A DNA stretch of 64,000 bases. Origin: Whitmania pigra (Eukaryota > Annelida > Clitellata > Hirudinida > Haemopidae). This document shows, one piece after another, positions 23,946-35,730 of this stretch. The notes under the pieces are model-generated. The model made no database searches. It was not told the DNA's origin and worked only from the letters and a program-made list of their open reading frames with translations. The number at the start of each line of letters is the position of its first letter. Positions within the stretch are counted from its first letter, which is position 1. Location: positions 310,001-374,000 of the forward strand of contig JAJTWR010000377.1 of NCBI GenBank assembly GCA_021613335.1. The letters run 5' to 3'. Made by a program: the position numbers and the translations under genes.

Positions 23946-25047
23946 TTAGCATGCAGAAGTGCTCCATACTCCCACTTGCCTGAGTATTAAAAATTGTATT
24001 AGTTAGGTTATTATTCAACGATTAAATAATGTGTAAACTTAACAAGCAACTTGTCTTAAACAAATACGTAGAAAGATTTTGAAGCATATCCTCAGAGTCA
24101 TCAGTCGAATAACCAATTAACAAAATAACAATCCGTCCAGATTAGGCTAATGGCTAGCTATAATTAATTATAATTAAGGTCACTTAAGACAAAAAAAGCA
24201 TCGGAAATGATTTGTTTATTTATTAAAAATTAATTAATTTATTTATTTATAAATATTGCTTACTTGCACATGATGAGGCAATAGTTGTCATAAGTTACTC
24301 CGTCTACTCCACAAAGTGGCTTGTAAGGTGCAGCACTGCAAACCGTATCGCAATCATCACCATTAACACCGAGTACTGGAAAATGCGTTTTACAAATCAC
24401 AAATTTTTGAAGTCTATTAATTAAAACCATTTTCACGAATTAAAAATTAACTCACGTATTTGGCTCAAAGCCAGGAAGCTGAATATCAGATAAAGCAGGG
24501 GTACTCAAACTGCGGACCGCGGTCCACAATCCGGACCGCCGATAGCTTTTAAGTGGACCTCCAATTATTTCCAAAAAAATAAATTTAAAAATTTAAAAAG
24601 TTAAAAAATTCTGAATTCTGGTCTAAGTTTGTAATTGAGGGTCAATACCCTTGCTCCATGAAATTGGTTTTATCAGTTCTGACAATATTTGGATCAACTT
24701 ACACCTTTGAATCATCATTTTCAACTATGAACATTATTAAGTCTAAAAATCGAAGTCAATTAACTGATGTACATCTTGGAAATTGCTTGAGAATTGCAAT
24801 TACTAGCATAACATAATTAAATATTCTCCAAATATCAAAGAAGTCCTGAAGGACAAGCAGTTCCATGCATCACTCTAAATAAAAAGTCTGACAGCATTTG
24901 AATATTAATTCATTACTTTTTACTTTACCCCCCGGTCCGCATGACTTTGACCCTTGTGGACCGCCACCTATCTGAAAATTACGTAATGTGGACCCCGGCC
25001 AAAAAAGTTTGAGTACCCCTGAGATAAAGTATAAGAAAAGATTTCAT
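23946..25047 (-). pseudogene. F-type Kazal gene copy 2, interrupted by a hAT insertion
   Basis: Exons on the minus strand: 25047-24456 (signal exon, containing the insertion), 24375-24264 and 23979-23946. Removing the 526-bp insert and one 8-bp target duplication leaves 58 nt, exactly the usual exon 1 length, so the gene was intact at insertion. Exons 2-3 still encode an undamaged Kazal domain with core GVDGVTYDNYC. The insert lies inside the hydrophobic core of the signal peptide and introduces stops, so the locus should be inactive. Confidence 0.85.
24496..25021 (+). mobile_element. Non-autonomous hAT element with 8-bp target duplication
   Basis: Terminal inverted repeats CAGGGGTACTCAAACT (left) and AGTTTGAGTACCCCTG (right) are flanked by AGATAAAG at 24488-24495 and 25022-25029. 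The interior (about 24660-24815, plus strand) still encodes a piece of transposase C-terminus with 'FGSTYTFESSFSTMNIIKSK' and 'LTDVHLGNCLRIA', the dimerisation region of ZBED5/GTF2IRD2-like hAT transposases. It has no full transposase. Confidence 0.93.
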
Positions 25048-25699
25048 TGCTGAAGTTCTTCAACAAGAGACATCCTCTGAAGGCTTTGCATTTCCCCTTT
25101 TTATACATTGTCAAACTTTTAAATTCACAAATATTTCTGCAAAACATTTGATATAGTAGACAGATAAATGATCACATTATTGATTCTAACATTCTTCAAC
25201 TTATGGGTTTGACGCCGATTAATAGCTGTAGTTGCAACTAATCATCGTGTTAATGACTTATTACCTTCGCTGGCAATCTAGACAGAAAACTTAGTTTATT
25301 TGAAAGTTTGAAGTCGTAAATGTTCTTATCATCTCTATTTTGACAACCGAGTTATATTGCATATTATTTTGCAAATTTTGTCTGTGGCTTGTGAGTTCAA
25401 CATTAAAAAACTAGTCAAAGATTGTTTAACCAAACCGATTATTGGTTTATTTAATAATAAAGACCTCTCTGCATAATGAAAATTAAATTAGTTAGGCTAG
25501 AATTTCAAGATTAAGTAAATACATTAATTAATAAATAAGTTAGTAGACAGATTTTTAAGTGAAACAAACCCATAGCATATTCGTCAGCTGAATAATAATT
25601 TAACGAACTGTCTAACTCAGGTGAGCTCATTGACGTGTAGGAAAATTTAATTAGGCGTGGTTATTTCAAGAAAATATAAAAATTAAAAATGAGAAATTA

Positions 25700-25967
25700 A
25701 TTTGAAATAATTTGCACATAATTTGTCTTAAGTTATCAGTTTTTAAGTTAAGTTTTTCCGTCTACTCCACGAGGTGGCTTATAAGGTGCATAACTGCACA
25801 CCCTATCCCTTTACAATCATGTTAACACTACCATTGGAAAATGAGTTTTACAAATTTGTAAAAGTCCTTTAAATAAAAGCATTTTAATAACTAATTAATA
25901 ATGAACAGATGTTGTTGGCTCAGAGCCAGAAAGCTGAATACCAGGAAAGGCACAGAAAAGATTTCAT
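25700..25967 (-). pseudogene. Decayed Kazal gene, G-type, copy 2
   Basis: Exon 1 (from 25967) keeps the ATG but a 1-nt deletion in the C/T run shifts the signal peptide out of frame. Exon 2 homology (about 25770-25845) has the Cys3 codon changed to CGT and is truncated, with a 'ttttaagtt'-type slip after it. It is the sister of 18330-18575. Confidence 0.7.
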
Positions 25968-26484
25968 TTTTGAAGAAACACTTTCTGAAGGCTCTGCAAT
26001 TCCTCATTTTATTTCCTATTTATAAAATTTCAAACTTTTATGCAAAACTATAGAAGATATAGCTGTAAAAATCACCATGTTATCGTTTTTGAAACATCAT
26101 TCTTGAGCTTATGGATTTTGCACTGATTAATATTTGATGTTGCAAACAACGAGAATCAGACAACTTGGAAGCCCAAATAAGTACTTAAGTACCTCAATCC
26201 CTAAACACTTAACTTCTGTTATTCAGTTTCGTTAACTGAATACTTGCTCTAATTAACTTATTAGATAACTTACTTACTTGCGGACCCCCGGGTTATTTCA
26301 ATACAATCTTATTGACAATGCCAATTTTTATATTACTGAATCTAAATTTGAAGCAACTCAGTCATTTTTTTGTATTAAATTGTCATTGATCCATATAATG
26401 TGACATTATCAATACATTATTAGTTTTGCCATTCAAGATTTAGAAATGTAGTGTGGTAAACATTCGGATAATGCATTAAGCGAG
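25968..26484. other. Intergenic
   Basis: AT-rich duplicate of the 18.6-19.26 kb stretch. No gene. Confidence 0.45.
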
Positions 26485-27107
26485 TTATCTTCCTTCGCAC
26501 GGAGAGCTTCTCAAATCTGGGATTTTCCTATGAATTAATAATTAGAAGTAGAGTTAGTATTTAAAGAATAAATAATGAGTAAATTTAACAAACAAGTATA
26601 TTAGTTAATAAGAGACTAGAAAGATTTTGAGAATGAAATATATCCGTAGAGTTGTCATCGGTGGAAACAACGCTCAATATCGTAAATGTCTACAAAATGT
26701 CAACTTACTTCAAATGGTACTCAGAATATTTTAAAGATCATGTCAAATACTTTAAATAAGCATTGTTATCTAGCTGAAATGATTTCAAATTAAAAAGAAT
26801 AGTCTATAGTTTATAGTTTACTAACAAAACATCAATATCGAAAATTAAATGTTGCTTACTTGCACATGATGAGGCATAAATTAGCATAAGTTTGTACTTC
26901 GGCTCCACAAACTGGGCCATAAGGATCATACCTGCACTCCTTTTCACATTTTTCTCCCAAACTAAGGACAACATCAAGATCCAACACCGAAGCATAAGTT
27001 TCTAAAGTCTATTATTAAAATCACATTTGTGATTTAAAAATAAACTCACATTGTTGGCTCAGCGCCAGGAAACTGAACACCAGGAAAAGGGCAAGAAATG
27101 ATTTCAT
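26485..27107 (-). pseudogene. H-type Kazal gene copy 2, exon 2 acceptor lost
   Basis: Exons by homology: 27107-27050, 26983-26860 and 26527-26485. The reading frame of all three is open: signal peptide, C-x3-C-x8-C-x10-C-x3-C-x10-C, ending SSPCEGR. The position of the exon 2 acceptor AG (26985-26984 on the minus strand) now reads GT. The nearest upstream AG gives a stop codon when joined to exon 1. The presumed P1 residue would be Tyr. It is either a pseudogene or uses an acceptor I could not identify. The exon coding capacity is well preserved, so the loss looks recent. Confidence 0.6.
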
Positions 27108-27230
27108 TGTTTAGGATCTTCAAAGATAAAAACCTTCTGAAGGCTCTACAATTCCTCATTTTACTCCCTTTTTATACATTTTCAAACTGTAAAATTCGAA
27201 AATGTTGATTTTGTAAAAGATAAAAGAAAC

Positions 27231-27450
27231 TGTTGGGTCTTTGTAAGAATAACAAGTTGAACAGAAAACTTTATTGGCTGTCAAATATTCTGAAACAGAA
27301 ACGAGAACCGAAATATCGCTAATGGCTACCAAGTACGTATTCGCATGCAACATCGCCAACTCGCAATAGTTCAACTCTCGTGCCAACTCCGTACAAACTC
27401 TCTTGCTCCCAAGGCCTGTTCATTTTATACGCCAAGATGACGTCACAACA
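27231..27450 (-). repeat. 3' LTR of the truncated element
   Basis: 220 bp, bounded TGTTG...CAACA. On the minus strand it begins TGTTGTGACGTCA, which includes a CRE-type TGACGTCA palindrome, then TATAAAA and a late AATAAAG. This is the expected LTR order of enhancer, TATA and polyadenylation signal. No second LTR is present at the other end. Confidence 0.75.
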
Positions 27451-28768
27451 TCTCCGCGCCAGCCGAAGAGTCTCCCAGAGCTTTGAAGCGTAACCTTTCT
27501 GACCGTCTAGGCAGTGTAAGTTCTTGACCAGGTAGGTTTGGTAGCTGCAAGTTTCTTCGTCCTCTTGGTCGACCTTTGGGTCTTCTCGGCGGTTGTACAG
27601 TTGTTCGTATTGTCGTTGGAAGTGGAACATTTCTTGAAGTTGGAGCGGGACCCAGCACCTGGGTTATCGTCCTCATCTACTCCGTGTCTGGGCCTCAATT
27701 GCTCAACGGGCCCGTCTTCCAAGTAGGTCCTTTTGGCACGGCCTGTATCAAAACATGGCGAGGTCCCAAGACTTGAACTACAATTGCCGGGATCCATCTA
27801 GGAACGCGGTCCTTGCCCGGACCGATGCGTTGTACGTAACAGGGCCTCCCGACATCGAATTTGGTGTTGTTCGTTCTCTTGTTGGACGTAAGATCGTTCT
27901 GTCAGCTTTGTAAACGTTTGGCTATTTGAGACACCGAAAGCAAAAGTGCATCTAATTTTCTTCGTAATTGTCTCCCGTTTAACAATTCACTGGATGAAAG
28001 ATCCGACGTACAAACTGTATGATTGTCCTCTTCATCTTCATCAAAATTAGAATCTTGCCCACTTGGTAAACGAATAAGAGCCTCCGCGTTACCATGAGCC
28101 TGATTCAGTTCTTCCTGAATTGAAAATGGACCTGTTCTTGCTTTGACAAAAATTGGCGTTGCTTCCTGTTTGAATTTTACCTCTAGTTCGAAATCTTTCG
28201 AACAACCAAGGTTTTGCTCGAAACATTCTTTGAAATCGGGGCAAATTTTGAGACATGTTTTTTCGACAGTTTTTGAATCAGTTTCTTCATCAATCTTGAA
28301 ACCTAATTGCGTAGCAAGTTTGACATGTCAATTTGCAATTCAACTATGGCTTTCCTGCCAAGAATGTTGAGTTTTGGCAACTTGGTGACATTGAATTCTA
28401 GAGGTACTTCTTGAAGGTCTGATGTCGAAACCATCATTTCACAGACTCCTATGTTCGGGATGGAGTCCCCTGTTGCGGAATTATACTGAATTTCGTACTG
28501 GAAGGTTTGAGACTGGGTTTTCCCCACTTGTTCCACACCTCTATTGAGCAAAAGTTATCCCTGACTCCGCTGTCCAACTCGAAAACAAATTCTGAATTTG
28601 CAATTTGTAACTTTTGTATGAGAGGGGAGTGGCTCGGAATTGTATGGATTGAATTCACTTTTCTCTCTCCTTTAAACTTTTTCTTTAAACATGCTTTTTC
28701 TATGTGTCTTATGATTCCATAGAAGTTGCATTCAGTTTTGATATGCCTGCAATCATTGGCAGAGGCGT
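27231..28768 (-). mobile_element. Truncated LTR retrotransposon (gypsy-like remnant)
   Basis: Read on the minus strand: a zinc-knuckle-like CX2YX4HX4C (second Cys replaced by Tyr; about 28733-28692), then an aspartic-protease region with 'FVFELDSGVRDNF' (about 28585). A stretch like the start of reverse transcriptase follows (about 28250-28060). It jumps to an integrase-C-terminus-like Pro/Arg tail (about 27800-27450), and then one LTR. Several frames are broken. Most of pol and the 5' LTR are missing. Confidence 0.75.
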
Positions 28769-28772
28769 GATT

Positions 28773-29497
28773 TCACATAATAGGGTCTTAAAAGTGGTAT
28801 TTAGCAGTAGATGAATAATCAACTAGATAACGGACGGTTGAGAATGAAAATGCGTAAAATGTATCAGTTTAATAATGTTAATAAAAAATATTACATAAAT
28901 GAGAATTTAATTGAATTGATCGGGTAATCATAATCACGGTAATCCTGATAATTATCGCGATCATACAGAGTTGCATTCTGGGTTACGACGGTAAAAGCAA
29001 CAGTTTTTTGTGTCGTGTTCGCATCCCGTAGCGTCATAAAACATCTGCTCAATAAAAATTAAATTGGAGTTCAACAATGTTAATATTTTAAATGTGCTGG
29101 CATAAATGTTTTGTAATATTTGCTAGAAAGAAATTATTAACGGATATAATTTCCGTCCTCTTAACTCACTCGCACAGCACATTATCAAGCGCTGAGATTT
29201 GGTTTTACCATCCGTGGCAAAAACGGTGTTATAATTTGATATTTCCTGGTTTGTTTCGAGTTCTAAAAGCCACTTTAGGATCAATTACTGCCTCTTGCAT
29301 AACTGATAGTAAAACATTTAATTAAAGACATATTGTGTCTTTGCTCGATTCTGCTTTCATTGAATTTTAGTAGAATTTATGGCAAAGAACACTTTGAACC
29401 GTTTCTAAATTCTTAAACAAGAATATTAATCAAACTCAAAACTCTAAGCTACCGGCCGCTGATTTGGATTGCCATGAAGAACAAAGCCAGGAAAACC
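28773..29497 (-). pseudogene. Decayed Kazal gene (A/D-type) on the minus strand
   Basis: Exon 1 homology (about 29497-29445) still encodes a hydrophobic leader starting MELVFLALFFMAI, but the donor GT is mutated. Exon 2 homology (about 29165-29235) retains a 'DGKT...LIMC' pattern with Cys3 read as Phe and Cys4 as Arg. Exon 3 homology (28847-28773) keeps the terminal ...CCTATTATGTGA but not its Cys codon. Spacing matches intact genes. It is inactive. Confidence 0.6.
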
Positions 29498-30648
29498 AAC
29501 TCCATCTTTGACGATTTCTTCTCAAATAGACGTTTGCGTTTTGCATTCTTTTGAACAGAAGTAATTGACAGACATGATTGACAAATGGACTGAAAAATAA
29601 TTGTTGGAGACTCACACAAAATCGACATTGAGCATCAGATGCATTGTATGGTAGATTTAATTTAACTTTGAAAATAATTTTAAAAATGCATATTTTTCAT
29701 TATGATGCATTGTAGTATTAAAATTAAAAACCAGCTAAAACTCATGAAAATATTTTTTTTTTTTTTTAATTTAAAGACGTGCAAAGCTCTTAAGTAACAA
29801 ATACAGAATGCTCGGAAAAATATTAAAATATTAAATTCTATAAAATTAATATAAAATATTAATTCTACTGGATGAGCCAATAGTTCGACGCTCACTTTGG
29901 CAGCACATTTTCACACATAGTAATTATTTATTAATTTATTAATTCACAAGTAATAATTTAAGTCTAAAAGTTATATTTTAATATTTAAAAATTATTATCG
30001 GCTGTATGTTTTCATAATAAAAACTTGAAATAGATTAAAAAACCCTCATACTAGTAATATTCACAAATCTTTAGATCCAGAAATACAGATGGAATATTTG
30101 CAATTTTTTGAATTGGATAAATCTTAAAGATTACGGAGAGCATGACACAATCACCAATTAAATTTAGTTGGGAATATTTCAGCAAGTTTTAAGTCAAAAT
30201 TCAGATATTAGTTAAAATGTAGTGTGGCAGATAACTTTGTGGGACAGCTGAGACAGGTAGGTCGTTTATTTCAATATTTAATTCTCAGGACATCTGACTT
30301 GTTGATGTAGAATCGAAAAGTCAGTTTTGTTTATTTTCAATTTAGAGACAACAGTTTGATCAAATTAATTAATAATAAATTAATGCAACAAAATAATGAT
30401 GTTCATTAGTTTATTTAGATGTGTTGTTGTTGTTGCTGCTGCTATTATTGTTGTTAATAGTAGTAAAAGTAGAAACAATGCCCATCAGATTTCAAAATAT
30501 TTTTTATTCATCATCGACATTTAATAGTTAAATTATTTTTATTTTTTAATTTCGCATTCTTAAAAAAATTTATATTCGTTAAATGACTTTCAAATTAATA
30601 AATTTATTGACTTGGAAGCAAATTCAGAGTCTCAGAAAATTCTTGATT
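29498..30648. other. Intergenic
   Basis: AT-rich sequence with a short TTG run near 30422. No gene supported. Confidence 0.45.
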
Positions 30649-30721
30649 TCACATAATAGGTTCGTAATAGCGATAAGTAACCGTAGATAAGCAATCACCC
30701 GCTTTACGATATTGCACCTTT
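30649..30721 (-). other. Orphan, in-frame Kazal last exon
   Basis: On the minus strand CTTTCAG is followed by 73 nt that read, in the family's phase 2, K-V-Q-Y-R-K-A-G-D-C and a tail ending Y-E-P-I-M-stop. This matches exon 3 of the A-type genes (...GNC...DPIM) with one codon fewer. Intron-2-like sequence continues to about 30950 and then homology breaks, so its own exons 1-2 are missing. It lies downstream, same strand and phase, of the Kazal gene at 32288-33049 and could act as its alternative last exon (inference). Confidence 0.55.
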
Positions 30722-30959
30722 CTGAAAGTATTTAAAATGTCAATTTAAAAAACAATTTTGAGAAATATTGCAAAAACAAGATTGAATTGATCAAGCAATC
30801 ACCACCATAATCACGGTAATCCTGGTAACAGTCGCGATTATTGAGTTGAGTTCTCGCCAATGCAGCTATCCTTTTATATTGCGTTCGCATCCCGCAACAT
30901 CAAAAAATCAGCTAATTACAAACTAAACCAAACAATTCAATGCTTTTATTATTTTTTAG

Positions 30960-31051
30960 GTGCAGGTACAAAGATGTGCAAGTTAGTCCAGAGGGCAGCA
31001 AGCGGAGGAGTAAAGTCTTGGGCCATAACATTGAATTGAGAATAATTTAAG
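30960..31051 (+). other. Possible terminal coding exon of an unrecognised gene
   Basis: After a T-rich tract ending in TTTTTTAG the plus strand reads 29 codons (CRYKDVQVSPEGSKRRSKVL, continuing to a TAA at about 31049) of complex, basic sequence unlike its AT-rich surroundings. It may be the last exon of a gene or a duplicated or retroposed exon. I do not recognise the protein, and no upstream partner exon was found. Confidence 0.25.
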
Positions 31052-31486
31052 TGTGGATTTGGAAAAAGACGGACTATATTCATGTGTATTACTTAGAAAG
31101 TGTGAAGGATTGTTGTAATTATTGCTTGATATGAAAAAACAGAGAATATTTTGGGGAGAGAATTGAAATCATATGAAAACATGAAACGAGAAAGTTGTAA
31201 ATTACGAATTTGTGATATATATTTAACAGACTATTTTTCAGAGATGGGTAGTTACTAGCTACTTTAATATTTTCCAAGTTTATAAAAGTGTTTCACACCT
31301 GTCTAAGTTTCAGGTACAATTGCGATTTCTATTAAGAGCTATTCATCATCTTGCTTGCAAATTTGCAACACCTGGTTATTGGACTGAGCAAATGATTTTC
31401 ACCATGTGAGAAGCTATTAAAATTAATTTTTGAAAGTTTTTCTTCTAAATTATTTATCTTCCCAACATTATTTAGTATTTAAAATG
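31052..31486. other. Intergenic
   Basis: AT-rich DNA leading into the large AAT array. Nothing recognised. Confidence 0.4.
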
Positions 31487-32025
<539 letters not shown>

Positions 32026-32287
32026 TCAATGCCATTTAGGTTCTCACTGTAAAGGAAATGTAAAAATCCAACATGATGTCCAAAATGAAGCTTTTATTCT
32101 TTAAAGATCCCTGATTTAAATTAAGAAATTTTTATTCCAAAGAGTTTATCAAAATTTATAGGGAATAGAATGTTTCATCTTGAAGAAGATGACGAAGGTG
32201 CAGAGATTTAATCAAGATGCTCTTCGACGACAATAACCCTCGTGGAGGTACCGCGCTCTACTGCGTGTTTTAAGAAAAAAGTTTTTT

Positions 32288-33049
32288 TTACCAAATTATA
32301 TCATCAGTAGGAACTAACAACATTCGGTTGCCTTTAAGTATATTTATTACTCTGAAATGTTTTTTATTTAAAAATTAAACTATAAAAATAATAATAATGC
32401 TGTTAATGTTACAGCTTTACCATTGAATTTGTCATTTTGTCATATTAAGTCACTTAGCGTTAACTATTAATAATTAAAGTATTGCAAGTAATGCTACAAC
32501 CTAGTATTAGTTTTACCACTGTAATAAATTAATAAATACTGCTTAATTAAAACGAACTCGCAGCGAAGATGGCACAGGTTGATGTAGGTAACCAAGTTCG
32601 TCCCACAGACAGGATCGAATTTAAAGTCGCAACGGCAATGTGGGGGAGACCCTCCAAGCTTCAAATCGATGTTGATGCCTAGACCCAGCACTGAATAAGT
32701 TAAAATTATTCATTTAAAATTAAGTACAAACATTTGAAATAATTGAAGAATTCAATAACAAATAAACAGACAAACTTTAATCTTAGACATATTAAATTAT
32801 TGCAATTAAGTTATCCCTAAGAAATATTATAAATATAATGAATTATTATAAGTATTATTATAAGTAAAGTAACACATTAATATTTTTTAAATAATATCAC
32901 AAAACCAAACTACGAGAAATAAATTATTATAAATTAATTATCGCAAATAAACTATCCTAAAAAATGATTTAAACAAAAACGCTTATCTCACACTGCTGGC
33001 TCAGTCCCACAAAGTTGAAAATCAAGAACAGAATCAGAGACCCCTTCAT
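32288..33049 (-). CDS. Secreted Kazal-like peptide, E-type, last cysteine missing
   Basis: Exons on the minus strand: 33049-32992 (signal MKGSLILFLIFNFVGLSQQ), 32690-32558 and a probable third exon 32351-32288, giving 84 residues. Exon 2 gives C-x-C-x7-C-x10-C-x3-C with core PVCGTNLVTYINLC, the exact LDTI spacing. The presumed P1 residue is Phe, suggesting chymotrypsin-like targets (inference). Exon 3 aligns with the orphan exon at 46685-46712, but its Cys6 codon is GGC and its stop has become CGA, so the frame runs on to ...DDIIW. The exon 2 donor is weak (GTTCGT). The gene may be decaying or may use another last exon. Confidence 0.55.
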
Positions 33050-34185
33050 TGTCGACGAATGTCAAAGTAAACAGAAACACAAGTCTGGAGACCGAAAAAC
33101 GATATCTTCCTACTTGCTTTGCCTTTTAAAAATTGAAATATCGATTTCCAGTTTCCAGATTGTTTCAAATTAGTCAGAAAATTAGTCAATTGTTCAGAAA
33201 ATCGAAGTAATTTTAAATTATTAATTAATTTCAGATGACTCATTCAATTTCAGGTACTCTTGACAGAAATTTGTCGAAACAGCCAATCAATCTCACTTAT
33301 GGTCCTATTATTATTATTATTATTGTTTAGGAATAATTCAAAATTAACTTTCAATTATTTATTTTAAAAATTTATCTATAGTGTTTAATAAGATATCTAT
33401 TTATCTAGATCCTAATCTGACTAGGCGAGTCAGACTTCAAGCACTGTCTTTCTGTTCCCTACTATCATCATCACCAGATCCTTAGAGAAGGGGAAGGGTT
33501 AAGTAAGTGTGTTCCTAAAGGGTTTTTAAATATTAAAATTAAAACTTTACAATCTTGATCTAATTTAGCTTTTCCATCAACAATAGATTGACCTAGAGGT
33601 CAAATACGGGACCTGTGAGCTTAGAAGATTGAAAACATTCAATTAGTTTTTTGCAATTTCAGTAAATGGACCTAAATTATAAATATTAAATTAAAAGTGA
33701 GCGTGGGATCTTACTTAGAAAGGACAGAAATCTGTTTGCTTTACAAGAGGTTTAATCTGCAATAATAAGGCCCTATCGAGTGAATGTTCAGAAAAATAAA
33801 TTTAAACTATTAAAAAAGAAATATTAGCGAATCTTAACATTATTTAATCAATTACTCAGTTCGACAAAGATGTCGAAATTGCCTATTGTGGACTTGTGAT
33901 TTGTAAGTCTTTCGGAAGAGCAGCCTTAAGATAAAAATAAAACAGAAGTATTATAAATGAAAATCAGAAACATTCAAGAAAATAATGAAAAGCTTCACAT
34001 TATCTAATATTATTTAATTATTAATTTATTTTAAAAAACAAATACATATGCTTTTTTGAGTCATTTGCGTCTTTGTTGATTTGCTACATTCATTGGGCAA
34101 GTCTGACAGGTGTTCACAATTAGATAAAGTGTCAGGTTTTATTAATATAAAGCTCAATGCAGGTGGTGAATGATAATTAATCAAA
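33050..34185. other. Intergenic
   Basis: AT-rich. The stretch about 33590-33640 is repeated in inverse orientation at about 46597-46650. No gene supported. Confidence 0.4.
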
Positions 34186-34189
34186 ATGG

Positions 34190-34320
34190 CGCATCAGTGG
34201 CGCTTCTATTAACCATTTATATACCTTCCCCTGAGCGTTTGTTCAGGCTGGGTTTCGATCACGACACATTACGACTATATTCAGTCACGCAAACCCTTCG
34301 ACCAGCCTGCGAACCACGTT
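34190..34320 (-). repeat. Diverged SINE-like copy
   Basis: The complement carries the 'GTAATGTGTCGTGATCGAAACC' type core (degenerate B box) and the GCGCC...TATATAAATGG tail shared with the element at 6833-6974. Decayed. Confidence 0.45.
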
Positions 34321-35662
34321 AGAGTTACTGTTTGTTGTAATTGTTTATATTAAATGTTTTTAGTTAACGATTTATTCAATAAAATAAACCAATAAAGCAA
34401 TGGTTAGATTAAAATAGTCTAATATTATTTGTATTTTAAGATGCAAGAAATATTTCGAAAATTAATAAACTTTGTAAATAAAAAATTTTCAGCAGTTTTC
34501 CTTGATTGCGATGTCATTTCAATTTAATCTGTTGATATCGCGCCCCTTAGTATTATCAGGACAGTTTTTCAAACATTAAATCATGTCAAAAAACTCAGCA
34601 GATATTTTATAGTAAAAAATTATTTTATAATTTTCATGTTAAAGTTTTAAGACATGCTTCATTGTAGACCCGTCACAATGATTCATTGTTGTCTTGAGCG
34701 TTCATCAATCGAAATGTTTTTACAAAGATGAATCATGACTGCTGCAGCAGCATAAACTCACTTACTCACAAACCCTCTAAATTTATCCACTTTACACACT
34801 CTACAAAAATGAATAATCTGCATTACGTCCCGTCTCCATTCACGTGCTCATACAAACGACATTTTTATTTCAGATGGATTTCTGAAATTTTGAAAAATTT
34901 ATTTTATATAATAGAGTGAACAATATTCAAACTTCACTTTTATATTTTATCTTCAAAGTGTAATATATCGAATTGTTTACCTGGTTCATTAAATAGACTA
35001 GACTATACCTAGACTATACAACACCATTCCTTCATCTATCAAAAATCATACACAGACTGGACCAATCAGGCTATTATATTTATTATTTAAATTGTCCTAC
35101 AAATTGTACTTAGTTCGTGGTATTCTTGATTAACTGTTTATTTGACGGGTTTATTATTCGTTTCCGTAATTAATTGATATTTCAGGGTCAGCTTGCTAGC
35201 GGAAGCTTGCGTTTCCTTAAAGCTGATCCATGAGTTCTTTATTAATCCGTACATTGGTGTCTCTTTTGTTTGATTTGTTTTGTTCATTTTGATGATTAAT
35301 AAAATTGATCAAAAATAAAATAAAAAATAGAGCACATTTATTGTGTCTGACATGTCAGGTCAGCATCAACTTTTTGGTCCTTCTCAATCGTAAATAGCCA
35401 ATAATGTCTATCTGTCAAATACATTTGGCAAATTCGTAACATTTCGACTTGAAAAATTATCATAAACAACCAAAATTTATATTATTAAAAATGGTATGAA
35501 TGTACTAATGACATTTTTATTATTTTCAAACAGTTAAATTAAAATTAGAATGCAATGTAACTGACATGCAAAAACACAATGTCGACATTTGGATTTCCAT
35601 CAATTATTTTTCAGTTCATTTATCAATAACGTCAGTCAGTTACTTCTGTTCAAACGACGTAT
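34321..35662. other. Upstream region of the third A-type gene
   Basis: Sequence from about 34830 to 35730 is repeated in inverse orientation at about 46560-46030 in front of the D-type gene, marking an inverted segmental duplication. No other gene. Confidence 0.5.
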
Positions 35663-35670
35663 TATAAATA
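35663..35670 (+). promoter_or_regulatory. TATA box of the Kazal gene at 35731
   Basis: TATAAATA, 61 bp before the start of the ATG-to-box spacing seen in the other two A-type copies, within the same conserved proximal promoter block. Confidence 0.65.
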
Positions 35671-35730
35671 AGTGACGAATGCAAGGCACAAACATCTTCT
35701 TGAGAAGCACGTGGAAAGTATTCATCAACT

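Larger units (their letters stand above)
20231..27230. repeat. Tandem segmental duplication, unit 2
   Basis: A head-to-tail copy of 13752-20230. Its four Kazal loci occupy the same order and strands, but all four show damage. It ends where an LTR element (27231) has inserted upstream of the last Kazal gene. Confidence 0.82.

Noticed and set aside
27319..27797. Several overlapping minus frames treated as separate genes
   Set aside because: They are broken pieces of the integrase end and LTR of one truncated retroelement.
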